Of a DNA stretch of 38,865 nt, positions 1 to 8,766 are shown piece after piece. The first letter of the stretch is position 1; every line of letters begins with the position of its first letter. Below the pieces are notes generated by a model, which searched no databases, was not told the origin of the DNA, and was given only the letters and a program-made list of their open reading frames with translations. The translations under genes were made by a program, and so were the position numbers. The stretch comes from Acidobacteriaceae bacterium (GTDB lineage Bacteria > Acidobacteriota > Terriglobia > Terriglobales > Acidobacteriaceae), in contig PLZC01000328.1 in assembly GCA_003151985.1 (NCBI GenBank), positions 751-39,615 of the forward strand, in the 5' to 3' direction.

Positions 1-2791
1 CGCAGCGGTTGTAGACCATTGCGTTGAGCCCCTCGGGCGTGTGCACCGTGGCGCCCACCGGGCAAACCTGCTCGCAAGGAGCGTTCTCGCAATGCTGGCA
101 GGCCATGGGCTGGAAGTGAGCGCGCGGCGCGGCCAGGTCGCCCTCAAAGTAAGTGTCGATGCGCAACCACTGCATGTTACGGCCGATGCGCACCTGCTGC
201 TTGCCTACGACCGCGATGTTGTTTTCCGCGTAGCAGCTCACAATGCATGCGTTGCAACCGGTGCAACTGTTCATGTCGATGGACATGCCCCAGGCGTTGT
301 CCTTGTACTCCCAGTTGGGGAAGAGCGAGTTGCTCTTGTCGGTCGTGGGACGCGTTTCGCCTTCGTTGGCGAATCCCGGGTTGGCCTTGAACTCGGCCAG
401 TGTGGCATAACGAATAATGCCGCGCTCGTTGATGGCTTCGTTGGCTTCGAGCGAGTTATTGCCGTTGCCCTGCCCGCTGAAGGTCTTCGACCGGTGATCC
501 TGGAAGTGGCTCTTGGTGATGGCCACGCCCCACTTGCCGTCCAACTTCCGAATGGAGCCAGTCGCGTAAAAGGGCGCCCATGAGTTGCGAATCAGATAAG
601 CGTTGAACCCTGCGCCGGAGCCCACGCGGCCCGCAAATGAGCGGCCATAACCAAGATATACAGTTACCGCGTTATCCGGATGGCCCGGCATTGCAATTAC
701 CGGCGCATTCACCTTGCGCCCGCCTACGCTTAACTCGACTATGTCGTCTTCTTCAAGACCCAGCCTGGTGAGTGTGGCTCCAGAAACCAGCGCCGCATTG
801 TCCCAACTCAAGTTAGTAACTGGCTTGGGTAACTCCTGCAGCCAGCCCACGTTCGACCAACGCCCGTCGTAGATATTCGGATCGGGGCGGAAGATGATTT
901 CGATCGAGTCTTTCGGCGAAGGCGGAGGAACATGAGCGAGCGCAGCATTCGTGCCGCCCGCAGACGGAGTCGAAGCTGTACCATCAATCCATCCCGCGTG
1001 TAGGGCCTTGCGCCAGCCCACTTCAAAGTCGCCCTTGATCACTGGCTTTGAGGTCTCGCGCACTGCTTCATACGCGCTCAGCGAAGGCTCATTCAGCAGT
1101 AACTGCAACACATCGTGCGCCGTCTTGCCGCCATAGAGCGGATCGATCATTGGTTGCACGATCGAGACTGTGCCGTCATACGCACGCGCGTCGGACCACG
1201 ACTCAAGAAAATGCGCCGCCGGGATATGCCAGTGCGCCTCGTGCCCTGTCTCATCGTAATGCGAACCAAGATGCGCCACCGTTTTGGCCTTGTCGAAAGC
1301 TGCTGCGAATTCCAGATCCGGAGGCGCAGAATAGATCGGATTGGCGTTCAAAATCACCAGCCAATCCACCTTGGCCGCATTCAAATCCGCAACCAGCGCC
1401 TTCAAGTCAGCGATCTGATCGGAGGGCAGTGGGTTCACCGGCTCGGTACCAACTACGACCGTCTTGCCCACATTCCCCAAGGCGTCGTTGATGGCCAAAG
1501 CAAGCGCCGCCACCGTGGGATCCTGATAGAGTCCCGGAATCACCGCGCTCTTGCCCGTGTGCGCCTTCAGGTCCTTCGCCAACGCGGCGAGAAACTTCTT
1601 CTGCTCTTCAGTCCAGTTATAAGTCGGCGCTTCGACACCACTAACTCCAACAGCCTTGGCTAACTCCGCCGCAAACGCCGGAATCTCGCTGGCCCGCAGT
1701 CCCAACCGGTGCTCGGCCTTCATGCCCGTCGTTGTCGGCGTGCTCTCGATTGTGTACAGCCGGTTCAGCTTCTCTGGATTCTTGCGCCGTTCCGCATACT
1801 CGCGGACTAACTTATGGAAACCAGGAAACGCCGCGCCCGACAGAAAATCCGCATCGAGCGAGACAATCACATCGGCGTCAGTAAGTGAATATTGAACATT
1901 CAATCCGCCAGCCAACGCGGTTCCCGCAACGGCCGGGTCGTATTGAACCAGTGTCGCCTTGGGGTATGCCGCCTGCACAGCCTTCCATTGCCGCGCCAGC
2001 GTGGGTGAAGTAATGATTGTGCTGAGGAAGTAAATCCCCGTTCCGTCCTTAGTCCCGGCCACCTTAAGCCGGAACTCCTTCACAAACTCCGCCCACTCGC
2101 GGTTCTCGCCACGATAGGTAACATGCTGCGAGCGATCCGGATCGTAAAGGTCAAGCAGCGTCCCTTGCGTGAATGGGTCCGACGAGCCACGGTTATACGA
2201 GTGTTCCGGATTGCCGTCAATCTTGATGGGCCGGAACTGGTCGGTCTTGATCAAAAGAGGAACCGCGCCGGTAACAAACGGATGCGCCGTCGCAAAGTAC
2301 ATCGGCTTGCCCAGAATCAAATCTTCCGGCTGCTTGATATAGGGAAAGATCGGCTCGTCGGGCTGCTTGGCGCATCCGGCCAGCCCGGCCAGCGCCAACG
2401 ATGCGCCCATCAGCTTCATAAAGCCGCGCCGCGAAACGGGATCGACCCACTCCTGCGCCGAGCCGGGAAACTCCCGCTCAACAGCCTCCTGAAAGTCCGC
2501 CGTATCGGCCAGTTCGTCCACCGACCGCCAGTAGCGTTTGCCTTTGACGCTCTTCAACTCTTCGCGCACCTGGGCAAGCGTCATCGGTGCAGACGGAACG
2601 GTCATGGCCGCTACGGGCGAAACGACTCCCTCAGGGGCTAAAGCCCCCGTCGTTTTTGAGTCGCTTGCGGCACGACTAAAGTCGTGCCCTGTTACAAAGC
2701 CGGACTTTTCCGCAGTTACAAACGAGGGCTGTCCTGCCACTGGAGCACAGGCAGTATTCGTGCTTTCGTTTATCTTCTTGCTTCCGCTCAT
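1..2791 (-). CDS. actB: Alternative complex III molybdopterin/iron-sulfur subunit ActB (3' end cut by window edge)
   Basis: ActB is the large periplasm-facing subunit of alternative complex III, which oxidises quinol and passes electrons to cytochrome c or HiPIP. About 930 codons are present and the C-terminus lies beyond base 1. Near residues 119-135 there is a twin-arginine motif (SRRGFMK) followed by a hydrophobic stretch ending LAGLAGC, a Tat signal with lipobox as usual for ActB. A molybdopterin-oxidoreductase-like region follows. At about bases 50-265 lie ferredoxin-type cysteine clusters (CTGCNACIVSC and CQHCENAPCEQVCP), so the Mo-like and Fe-S parts are fused, as in known ActB. The ATG at 2791 overlaps the actA stop as ATGA, which fixes the start. 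Oddity: the roughly 120 residues before the Tat motif are long, and residues about 34-56 are encoded by a palindromic repeat. Identity is secure. Confidence 0.93.
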   Translation of the reverse strand, partial: MSGSKKINESTNTACAPVAGQPSFVTAEKSGFVTGHDFSRAASDSKTTGALAPEGVVSPVAAMTVPSAPMTLAQVREELKSVKGKRYWRSVDELADTADFQEAVEREFPGSAQEWVDPVSRRGFMKLMGASLALAGLAGCAKQPDEPIFPYIKQPEDLILGKPMYFATAHPFVTGAVPLLIKTDQFRPIKIDGNPEHSYNRGSSDPFTQGTLLDLYDPDRSQHVTYRGENREWAEFVKEFRLKVAGTKDGTGIYFLSTIITSPTLARQWKAVQAAYPKATLVQYDPAVAGTALAGGLNVQYSLTDADVIVSLDADFLSGAAFPGFHKLVREYAERRKNPEKLNRLYTIESTPTTTGMKAEHRLGLRASEIPAFAAELAKAVGVSGVEAPTYNWTEEQKKFLAALAKDLKAHTGKSAVIPGLYQDPTVAALALAINDALGNVGKTVVVGTEPVNPLPSDQIADLKALVADLNAAKVDWLVILNANPIYSAPPDLEFAAAFDKAKTVAHLGSHYDETGHEAHWHIPAAHFLESWSDARAYDGTVSIVQPMIDPLYGGKTAHDVLQLLLNEPSLSAYEAVRETSKPVIKGDFEVGWRKALHAGWIDGTASTPSAGGTNAALAHVPPPSPKDSIEIIFRPDPNIYDGRWSNVGWLQELPKPVTNLSWDNAALVSGATLTRLGLEEDDIVELSVGGRKVNAPVIAMPGHPDNAVTVYLGYGRSFAGRVGSGAGFNAYLIRNSWAPFYATGSIRKLDGKWGVAITKSHFQDHRSKTFSGQGNGNNSLEANEAINERGIIRYATLAEFKANPGFANEGETRPTTDKSNSLFPNWEYKDNAWGMSIDMNSCTGCNACIVSCYAENNIAVVGKQQVRIGRNMQWLRIDTYFEGDLAAPRAHFQPMACQHCENAPCEQVCPVGATVHTPEGLNAMVYNRC
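2634..2688. repeat. Double palindromic (REP-like) element inside actB
   Basis: Two perfect inverted repeats sit 21 bases apart. Positions 2634-2647 read GGGGCT-AA-AGCCCC (6-bp stem) and 2669-2688 read GGCACGACT-AA-AGTCGTGCC (9-bp stem), both with an AA loop. The element lies in the actB coding strand and is translated in frame as roughly GHDFSRAASDSKTTGALAPEG. I recall this pair of palindromes as a dispersed repeat in acidobacterial genomes; no second copy was seen in this window. Confidence 0.7.
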
Positions 2792-3651
2792 CGGTGGCAG
2801 ACCTCGCAACTGGTCAAATCCTTGGGGGTGCGAATCTTGTAGTGATCGAGCAGAAAGTGACCCAGTTCGTCCTGGCTGGTGAATTTCTTGTAAGTGGGCG
2901 AGGCCGGAAGGGACGCCGCGCCAACTTCGCCTGCGGGACCATGCGCCACACCTGCCGGCATCTGAAGCAATGCGATCTCCGCACCCGCTCCCGCCGGATC
3001 CTTCGTTGTGCAACTCACGCTTTCCGCCGTGGGCAAGCCGCTCTTCTCATCGCCCACCGCGCACCACACCGGCCTGTCCTCCGCCGGCGCCTCCCAAGCC
3101 ATGTTGTAGGTCTCGCTCGCCGGACGCAGGTTCTTCGCAGGATTGCGATGGCAGTCAAGGCACCACTCCATCTGCAAGGTGTTCTGCGCGTACATCAGCG
3201 GCATCTGGTCAACGCGGCCGTGGCAGGTTGCGCAGCCCAGCCCCTTGTTCACGTGAATCTCGTGGCTGAAGTAAACAAAGTCGGGCAGGTCATGCACTCT
3301 CGTCCACGCCAATGACTGGCCGGTTGCCCAACTCGCCCGCACCGGTTCCAGTAATTGGGCGTTGGTCCAGATCTGTGCATGGCAATTCATGCAGGTCTTC
3401 GTTGGGGGGATTCCAGCGTAACTCGACTTCTCCACCGTTGTATGACAGTACTGGCACTGTATGCCCAGCCCCTGAACGTGATGCTTGTGGCTGAAGGGCA
3501 CGGGCTGGTCCGGGCGCTGACCCTGCCGCGTCACCCAAGGCGAGCGCTGCAACTCATCCAGAGTGACCCCCAGAGCGATCACGATCAGCCCCGTCAAAAC
3601 CAGGCTCATGCGAGCCAAGGCATTGGAGCTGCGATCAAATATCTGCGCCAT
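2788..3651 (-). CDS. actA: Alternative complex III pentahaem cytochrome c subunit ActA
   Basis: ActA carries the c-type haems of alternative complex III on the periplasmic side. The 287-residue protein has one N-terminal membrane anchor (about residues 13-31) and five CxxCH haem sites at C66, C87, C140, C164 and C282. Five matches the pentahaem ActA of characterised complexes. FSHKHH and FSHEIH segments supply candidate distal histidines. A stretch of about 65 residues between the fourth and fifth haem sites (about 190-255) is rich in Ala, Gly and Pro and looks like a lineage-specific insertion. An AGGGAA ribosome site lies about eight bases before the ATG. The stop overlaps the actB start by four bases, so the two are translationally coupled in the usual actA-actB order. 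Confidence 0.95.
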   Translation of the reverse strand: MAQIFDRSSNALARMSLVLTGLIVIALGVTLDELQRSPWVTRQGQRPDQPVPFSHKHHVQGLGIQCQYCHTTVEKSSYAGIPPTKTCMNCHAQIWTNAQLLEPVRASWATGQSLAWTRVHDLPDFVYFSHEIHVNKGLGCATCHGRVDQMPLMYAQNTLQMEWCLDCHRNPAKNLRPASETYNMAWEAPAEDRPVWCAVGDEKSGLPTAESVSCTTKDPAGAGAEIALLQMPAGVAHGPAGEVGAASLPASPTYKKFTSQDELGHFLLDHYKIRTPKDLTSCEVCHR

Positions 3652-4009
3652 GAATGCGTTCCCTGTTCTATTTTCTTTTCTTGGATGCGCCCGCAGTGCC
3701 GACGGTCACATTAGTTGTGTACAGTGGTGATTCTTGGGTATAAGCCACCCGAGAGGCGGAGAAGCCTGAAAATCAATATAGCAGCCAAAGATTCCCCCCA
3801 CAACATAGTTCGACTGTCCAATTAGAAAAAAAGGTTGCCTTGGGATTTCTCGTAATCCCTTGAAAATAAAACCACTTGTTAAAATTGCGAATGCTGGGAA
3901 CAACCCCTCTGGGTCTCTGGAAGTTCCCGTTCCAGAGGGTGGGAAAGATTGGCTCTAAAATATCACGGCGATTCCGGATTGAGCCTTGCGACATCGCAAA
4001 GAGCCAGTT
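3652..4009. other. Intergenic region upstream of actA
   Basis: No gene is supported in these 358 bases. The region contains a perfect 8-bp hairpin at 3915-3937 (CTCTGGAA, 7-base loop, TTCCAGAG) and the terminator-like structure listed at 3826-3859. The actA promoter should lie here on the minus strand, but I find no convincing -35/-10 pair. Confidence 0.5.
3826..3859 (-). terminator. Possible intrinsic terminator
   Basis: Read on the minus strand there is a 6-bp stem (GGGATT, loop ACGAGA, AATCCC; 3859-3842), then a small AAGG-CAA-CCTT hairpin running into seven T residues (3832-3826). It lies about 150 bases past the stop of the gene at 4010 and would separate that gene from actA. The stems are short, so the call is tentative. 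Confidence 0.4.
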
Positions 4010-4369
4010 TTATCCCTTCCAGAAGGCGATCACCAGCCCGCCTGCCACAATCAATGCGCCGCCGGCAAAAAGGGGCGGTGTAGGCCAATGGCCGAAACGA
4101 ACACGATTCACTATCTGGGCCATCAGGAAAAACACCCCCACGTAGACGCCAATCAGCTTGCCGAAATCCCAGCGCGGCACATTGACCAGCGCTCCATAAA
4201 CAGCCAGTATTGCTGTTCCAGCAACCAACGCCATCGCCCTGCGTATTCCGGTGGACCAGTAAAAGCCAGCCTGAAAAAACGAGTCCCCATAAGCTTCAAG
4301 GGATGCCGCGATGGACAGGACGGCAATGGCGCCCAAGGGGTAGGACACGAGCCGATCAAGGAGATTCAT
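4010..4369 (-). CDS. Small four-helix membrane protein, YnfA/SMR-like
   Basis: This 119-residue protein is almost entirely hydrophobic, with four predicted membrane helices (about residues 8-27, 43-60, 70-87 and 98-117). The order of features recalls the YnfA (UPF0060) and small-multidrug-resistance-like proteins: an acidic residue in helix 1 (SLEAYGD), an AVYG segment in the second helix, then WDFG...GVYVGVFF and a Gly-rich last helix. Those are inner-membrane proteins, some linked to small-molecule export; a substrate cannot be inferred here. The start is supported by GGAGG nine bases before the ATG. It follows lptD on the same strand after 176 bases and could be transcribed alone or with it. 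Family assignment is by overall pattern and is moderately secure. Confidence 0.6.
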   Translation of the reverse strand: MNLLDRLVSYPLGAIAVLSIAASLEAYGDSFFQAGFYWSTGIRRAMALVAGTAILAVYGALVNVPRWDFGKLIGVYVGVFFLMAQIVNRVRFGHWPTPPLFAGGALIVAGGLVIAFWKG

Positions 4370-4409
4370 TCGAGACGCCTCCAGAAAGCTGGGAAGAAGA
4401 CTGGGAATG

Positions 4410-4432
4410 GCGCGGTAGCAAAATCACCGCGC
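4410..4432. other. Perfect inverted repeat between lptD and the small membrane protein gene
   Basis: GCGCGGT at 4410-4416 pairs with ACCGCGC at 4426-4432 around a 9-base loop. On the minus strand it lies past the lptD stop and before the next start, with no T-run, so it could be a processing or attenuating hairpin rather than a classical terminator. Confidence 0.4.
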
Positions 4433-4545
4433 AAAGAGTTTGTGGGTGACAACTGGCCTGATGGTAACAACCGAATGCTTGAGAATTTATAAATGTCAAA
4501 TTTTTTGAGTGGCTCGGGTACGCCGGGTGCTGCATGGAATCGGCT

Positions 4546-6996
4546 CTAATAGGCCGGGGGCAGGGTGGGGTCGCGGAAGACGGAGTTGGCGCGGCGGATG
4601 TCGCCTACGGAGCCGAAGTTGGCCAGGGTGAAGCTGTAGAGCCACTGAGTTTCATCGCGGACCGATCCCAGGGCGAAGCGGCGATAACCGAAGGTAAGGC
4701 CGCAGCAGTCCCAGTTATAGACGGATTGAATTCCGGCGTACTGCAGCGCCCCATGCACAAAGTCGTAGCCGCCGTTTGCCGCCAGGTTGAAGCCTGCGCC
4801 GCTGGGCTTGCCGATGTTGAGGAAGGGCTGCAACTGCTGGCTCTGGATTATGGAGGCGGCGCTGCCGTTTTCGTCTACGGCGTTGAGCAGGGCGTGGCCG
4901 ATGCCGACCGTCGTGCGGCCCCAACTGTATCCGGCATAGAGGTTGTCCGCGCCCAGGCGACCTCCGCGGGGATCGTAGTCGATATCCCATTCGATGCGCA
5001 GGTTATCGATGGCCTCGAAGCGTACGCGTGAGGTGATGGGGGAAAGATTAAGCGGCGCGGTGAGGAAGGCGACGCCGCTGAGGTCGAGGGTGGAGTCGAA
5101 GACGTTGCGGCGATTGGGAATGAGCGCTCCCCCGAAGTTGGGGTCGATGAAGAATTTTTGCGCAATCTGCCAACTGGCCCATTCGCGGGGCTTGGCTTCG
5201 CAAGCGTAAGTGGCCGCGCCCTCGGCGGCGGAGCAGGGCTGCGGGTTGGTTGGGCGCAGATAGAACCGCTGGGTGAGCGAGTAGCCAGCCTCGTTGGTGT
5301 CAGTGGCAATGTCGCTGGTGTCAAAGAGAAGTACGTTGCGGGCTTGCGCGCCGATGCCTCTCACAAACCGGTAGGTGATTTCAGGCTCGATGACGTGGCG
5401 TAATTGGCGATTCCAGTGGTTCAGCGTGAAGTCCCGCTCGAAGGCCGGCGGCCGCAGGACCAGGGAGGCCTCGGCATCGGCGCGGCTCAGCGCTTCGTGG
5501 CTGATGGTAGGGATTCCGTTGTTCGCGCCGGTGAGGTCGGGCATCTGCTTGATGGTGTAGAAGGTTTCGCGCAGGGCCATTTCAGGTACGACGCTCCAGC
5601 CGGCTCGTTCATAGGGCAGCGAAAGATGCGGATAGAAGTCGATGCGACCCACGTTGCGTGGGTGGAAGGTGAACTCAGAGCGGCTTAGATAGGCCAGCGA
5701 CGAACCCATTCCCCAGTAGAGCGGCGACGCGCCCAGGGGCCGATCGACCACGTCGAAACGCAGGCTGGGCAGGTGGAGAATCCTTACCTCGTCGCCGCTG
5801 GCAGAGCTGGCAAATGTCTGAAAGCGCTCCAGCGAGGCAGAGGGAACAAATCCACGATAGGTATGGGTGACCGATATGTTGCTTTGCACTTCGGAGCTGA
5901 CGGCCTGTGCGTAGTTGTCGTTGAAAACCAGCCGGTAAACATAGCTTGAAAGATACTCGATGTTTCCTGCCAGGCGCGTCTCAGGGGTCAGGTCCTTGCG
6001 GCCAAGGGCATACACATCCACGCCGCCTTGATTCACGAGCCCGGTCCCGTTTGATTCTGCGATGGTGCTGCCTACGACGCCGCGGTCGAAGAGGGCATTC
6101 CAGCGCGCGGTCAAGTGATCGAGGCCCGGCCCCTTGTACCGGAAGTCGCCATTGGGCGCAAAGCCGCGCTTGCTGTAGTATTCGGAACCGACCACCATGT
6201 CCATGCTGCGGTTGATGGCCCAGTAGAACTGCTCGCCCGCGACAAAGCCCTTGATGGAAGAGTTGCTTATGATGGGAATCAGGAAGCCGCTCTCCCGGCC
6301 GGTCTCGTCGATGGGATGGCGAAGGTAGGGGAGATAGAAGATGGGAATGCCGAGAAACTTGAAGTACGAATGGGACATCGAGGCCTGGCCGTTGGCGAGG
6401 TCGATGGAGTGCGAGATCACGACCCAATCCGGCTTGGGCAACCGGCAGTTGGTGATGGAGCCGTCGACCATTCGATAGTTTCCCTCTCCGGTTTGAATCA
6501 GAACTCTGCCTGAAAAGAGGAAAGGATTTGGGCTGCTGTAGACTACGGCGCGTCCCGCCCGTCGGACACCCATGGTCCCGGTCACGTTGTAAAAGCGGGC
6601 CGTGTGCATATTGAGCCGCATGTCGCCATGCGACGCTTCAATGCGCACGTCATTGGGGCCTCCGGCGACTTGGAGGTGGCCTTCAGCCTCCAGTTCCGAG
6701 GTTGACTGGTGGTAGACAACATTGTCGGCATGAAGGACGTAGTCGCGGTAGTGGACCACCACGTCGCCGGTGAGGGTCCAGGTATCGCCTACGCGAGCCT
6801 GGCGCTGCGCCTCCACCAGAACGGGGATGCCGGTGGCAGGCGCCGGCTCGGGCTGGGCCAACGGCAGCATCTCCTGGCTGGGGTCTTCAGGAAGGTCTTG
6901 TTGCGCGGGAGGTAGCCCATTAGTCAACACCTGCCCCCGAAGTAGCGGGTGACAGAGGATAAGCACCGTGATAAACACTAAATTACGAGGACGCAT
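4546..6996 (-). CDS. lptD: LPS-assembly outer-membrane protein LptD
   Basis: LptD forms the outer-membrane plug-and-barrel complex with LptE that inserts lipopolysaccharide into the outer leaflet. From the chosen start the protein has 816 residues: a signal peptide (MRPRNLVFITVLILCHPLL), an OstA/LptA-like jelly-roll region (about residues 40-200) and a C-terminal barrel to the end. The segment ITNCRLPKPDW followed by PIFYLPYLRHP and SGFLIP is the hallmark just before the barrel. Its Cys184 corresponds by position to E. coli Cys173, and the adjacent Cys764-Cys765 correspond to Cys724-Cys725. No cysteine equivalent to E. coli Cys31 is seen. The frame stays open upstream to 7134, but only the ATG at 6996 gives an N-terminal signal peptide; no strong ribosome site is visible. 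It is transcribed away from the RDD gene at 7366. Confidence 0.92.
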   Translation of the reverse strand: MRPRNLVFITVLILCHPLLRGQVLTNGLPPAQQDLPEDPSQEMLPLAQPEPAPATGIPVLVEAQRQARVGDTWTLTGDVVVHYRDYVLHADNVVYHQSTSELEAEGHLQVAGGPNDVRIEASHGDMRLNMHTARFYNVTGTMGVRRAGRAVVYSSPNPFLFSGRVLIQTGEGNYRMVDGSITNCRLPKPDWVVISHSIDLANGQASMSHSYFKFLGIPIFYLPYLRHPIDETGRESGFLIPIISNSSIKGFVAGEQFYWAINRSMDMVVGSEYYSKRGFAPNGDFRYKGPGLDHLTARWNALFDRGVVGSTIAESNGTGLVNQGGVDVYALGRKDLTPETRLAGNIEYLSSYVYRLVFNDNYAQAVSSEVQSNISVTHTYRGFVPSASLERFQTFASSASGDEVRILHLPSLRFDVVDRPLGASPLYWGMGSSLAYLSRSEFTFHPRNVGRIDFYPHLSLPYERAGWSVVPEMALRETFYTIKQMPDLTGANNGIPTISHEALSRADAEASLVLRPPAFERDFTLNHWNRQLRHVIEPEITYRFVRGIGAQARNVLLFDTSDIATDTNEAGYSLTQRFYLRPTNPQPCSAAEGAATYACEAKPREWASWQIAQKFFIDPNFGGALIPNRRNVFDSTLDLSGVAFLTAPLNLSPITSRVRFEAIDNLRIEWDIDYDPRGGRLGADNLYAGYSWGRTTVGIGHALLNAVDENGSAASIIQSQQLQPFLNIGKPSGAGFNLAANGGYDFVHGALQYAGIQSVYNWDCCGLTFGYRRFALGSVRDETQWLYSFTLANFGSVGDIRRANSVFRDPTLPPAY

Positions 6997-7365
6997 CCCA
7001 CGACCAAGGCTCAGGATAGCAAAAATGGGTCCCATCAATGGAACGCGCACCCCGTAGCTCTGGCAGCAGGTAAAAATCGGATTGTCGTTGGGCGGTCTTC
7101 CAGTCGATGCGGGCCGGCCGGCTTTTGAAAACAACTCTCGCTTGCAGGAGAGTTATTGGACAGAGGCGGTTCAGGTCCACAGTGATTGAAGAACGACACC
7201 AGCGCGCGGATCAAAAGTCCGGATCGATCCTGTGTACCTCCGCGAATCCTTTTTCCTCTTTTGAGAACAATGTCCGTGAGGTCCGATTACAAGGGCGTGC
7301 GGACCTGAAAACCGGCAAAGTCCTGCGTAAGGGACTGGAGCTGAGTCAGAAGGGAAACTGGAGCT
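6997..7365. other. Divergent intergenic region between lptD and the RDD gene
   Basis: These 369 bases should hold promoters for both directions, but no consensus pair stands out. A perfect 7-bp inverted repeat (AACTCTC at 7133-7139, GAGAGTT at 7148-7154, 8-base loop) and a GGCCGGCC palindrome near 7112-7119 are visible. The part from 6997 to 7134 stays open in the lptD frame but does not look like LptD sequence. Confidence 0.4.
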
Positions 7366-8712
7366 TTGAGCACACTGGTTAGCCACCCGAACCCCGCACC
7401 CGCCTGGAAGCAGGAAGTGAACCGGCGCCTTGCCGACCACAAGAACCGCAAAGGCCTGTCCATTGTGGAGCCGGAGGCGCCTTCATCGGCCGCACAAACC
7501 GCAAGCACCCGGGCCGCGCAAGCTGCGGCGCGCGTCGCCGCGCGTTACGCCAAGGCTCCCAGCTACAGCGAAATGCAGGCGGCGGAAGCGCGGACCGCGG
7601 TTCGTGCAGCCGAGATTGCTACCCTCGTGGCACTGGATGCGCAGGCCGCGGCCAACTTAGCCCTGGCCGGCCTGGAGGCTGCTTCTTGCGAGGTTGCAAA
7701 GCCGGAGGCAGATCGGCCTCGGATTGTCAGGCCGGAGCCGGTCATTGCGCCGGCTGAGCAGACGATCGCTGTGCAGATTGCAACGAGCGCGCCTCAAGTG
7801 AGTTCTGAGAGCCAATTACCGGAAATCCGGCAGGAAGTGCAAATACACTTCCGAGAGCCGGAACCGCCGGTGATCGCGCCTCGGCGTGGAGAAGGCGGTC
7901 TGCGCGTCAATAGCCGGCGCAGCGAGCCGCAGCCTGAGTTTGTCGCTTTCGATATCCCGGTGGAGGATTGGTGGCGGCCGGCGCCCCCGGGGCGCGATTT
8001 GGAATCAGAGAATATCGCGGAAGTTGAACCGGACCAGCCGATCCATGCCAACCTCATCGAGTTTCCCCGAGAATTGGTAGCTGCACACAAGGCGCGTCCA
8101 CGTCTGGCCGAGGGGTCGAATGTCGCTGTCTCCGATCCTGTCGGGCAGTTGAGCATCTTTGAAGTGGACCCCGGCGCAATCGCGGTTGCCGAAGAGGCGC
8201 CGGCCGCACCCGCGCCATTCGCGTGGTCGGGAATCGAACTTGACCCGGAACCGCTGGAAGAATTGGAACCGGAGGTTGAGCCGGCTCGGGTGGCTACGAC
8301 CACGCTGCAACTGGCCCCTTTCAGCCGGCGACTGCTGGCGGTGGTGGTGGATGGCCAGCTGATTGCCGGAGCCTCGCTGGCAGCAGCGCTTGTGTTGGCG
8401 GCCACAATAGACCAATTGCCTGCATTGAAGATGATCGAGACGGGCGCGGCTGTGGCGGTGGTCGTGATGGGATTGCTGTACCTTATGCTTTTTTTAGTGC
8501 TGGCCGGCGCTACTCCCGGCATGAGATACGCCGGAGTCTCCCTAAGCACATTCGATGACCGGTGTCCGACACTTGCGCAAAGGTGCGGCAGGCTTGGCGC
8601 GATGTTTCTGTCTGTACTTCCGTTGGGGCTTGGCGTTGCGTGGGCCATCTTCGACGACGACCACCTTAGCTGGCACGACCGGCTTTCGCGGACTTATCAG
8701 CGAAGGTCTTGA
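7366..8712 (+). CDS. RDD-domain membrane protein with long Ala/Pro/Glu-rich N-terminus
   Basis: The 448-residue product has two parts. Residues about 1-310 are low in complexity and rich in Ala, Glu and Pro, including an Ala-rich helical stretch near 45-110, and are probably cytosolic. Residues about 313-445 form an RDD domain: FSRRLLAVVVDGQ at the start of the first helix, a second hydrophobic helix, ATPGMRYAGVSL after it, and DDDHLSWHDRLSRTY near the end. These Arg/Asp positions define the family. RDD proteins are integral membrane proteins; some are linked to ion or solute transport, but no function can be given here. The start is TTG at 7366 with a GGAG just upstream; the N-terminal phrase APAWKQEVNRRLADHK looks like real coding sequence. 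The next gene follows after 54 bases. Confidence 0.75.
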   Translation: MSTLVSHPNPAPAWKQEVNRRLADHKNRKGLSIVEPEAPSSAAQTASTRAAQAAARVAARYAKAPSYSEMQAAEARTAVRAAEIATLVALDAQAAANLALAGLEAASCEVAKPEADRPRIVRPEPVIAPAEQTIAVQIATSAPQVSSESQLPEIRQEVQIHFREPEPPVIAPRRGEGGLRVNSRRSEPQPEFVAFDIPVEDWWRPAPPGRDLESENIAEVEPDQPIHANLIEFPRELVAAHKARPRLAEGSNVAVSDPVGQLSIFEVDPGAIAVAEEAPAAPAPFAWSGIELDPEPLEELEPEVEPARVATTTLQLAPFSRRLLAVVVDGQLIAGASLAAALVLAATIDQLPALKMIETGAAVAVVVMGLLYLMLFLVLAGATPGMRYAGVSLSTFDDRCPTLAQRCGRLGAMFLSVLPLGLGVAWAIFDDDHLSWHDRLSRTYQRRS

Positions 8713-8766
8713 CTGTAGCCTGGAGTTCTGTATTGATGCCGGTGGTGGTGCTATGACGCTGCCTCT

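Noticed and set aside
4494-4499. Perfect TTGACA hexamer on the minus strand upstream of the small membrane protein gene
   Set aside because: No -10-like hexamer at 16-18 bases; a lone -35 match in AT-rich sequence is not enough.
7794-8648. Long open frame on the minus strand opposite the RDD gene
   Set aside because: Ser/Arg-rich composition typical of an antisense shadow in GC-rich coding DNA; no domain or ribosome site.
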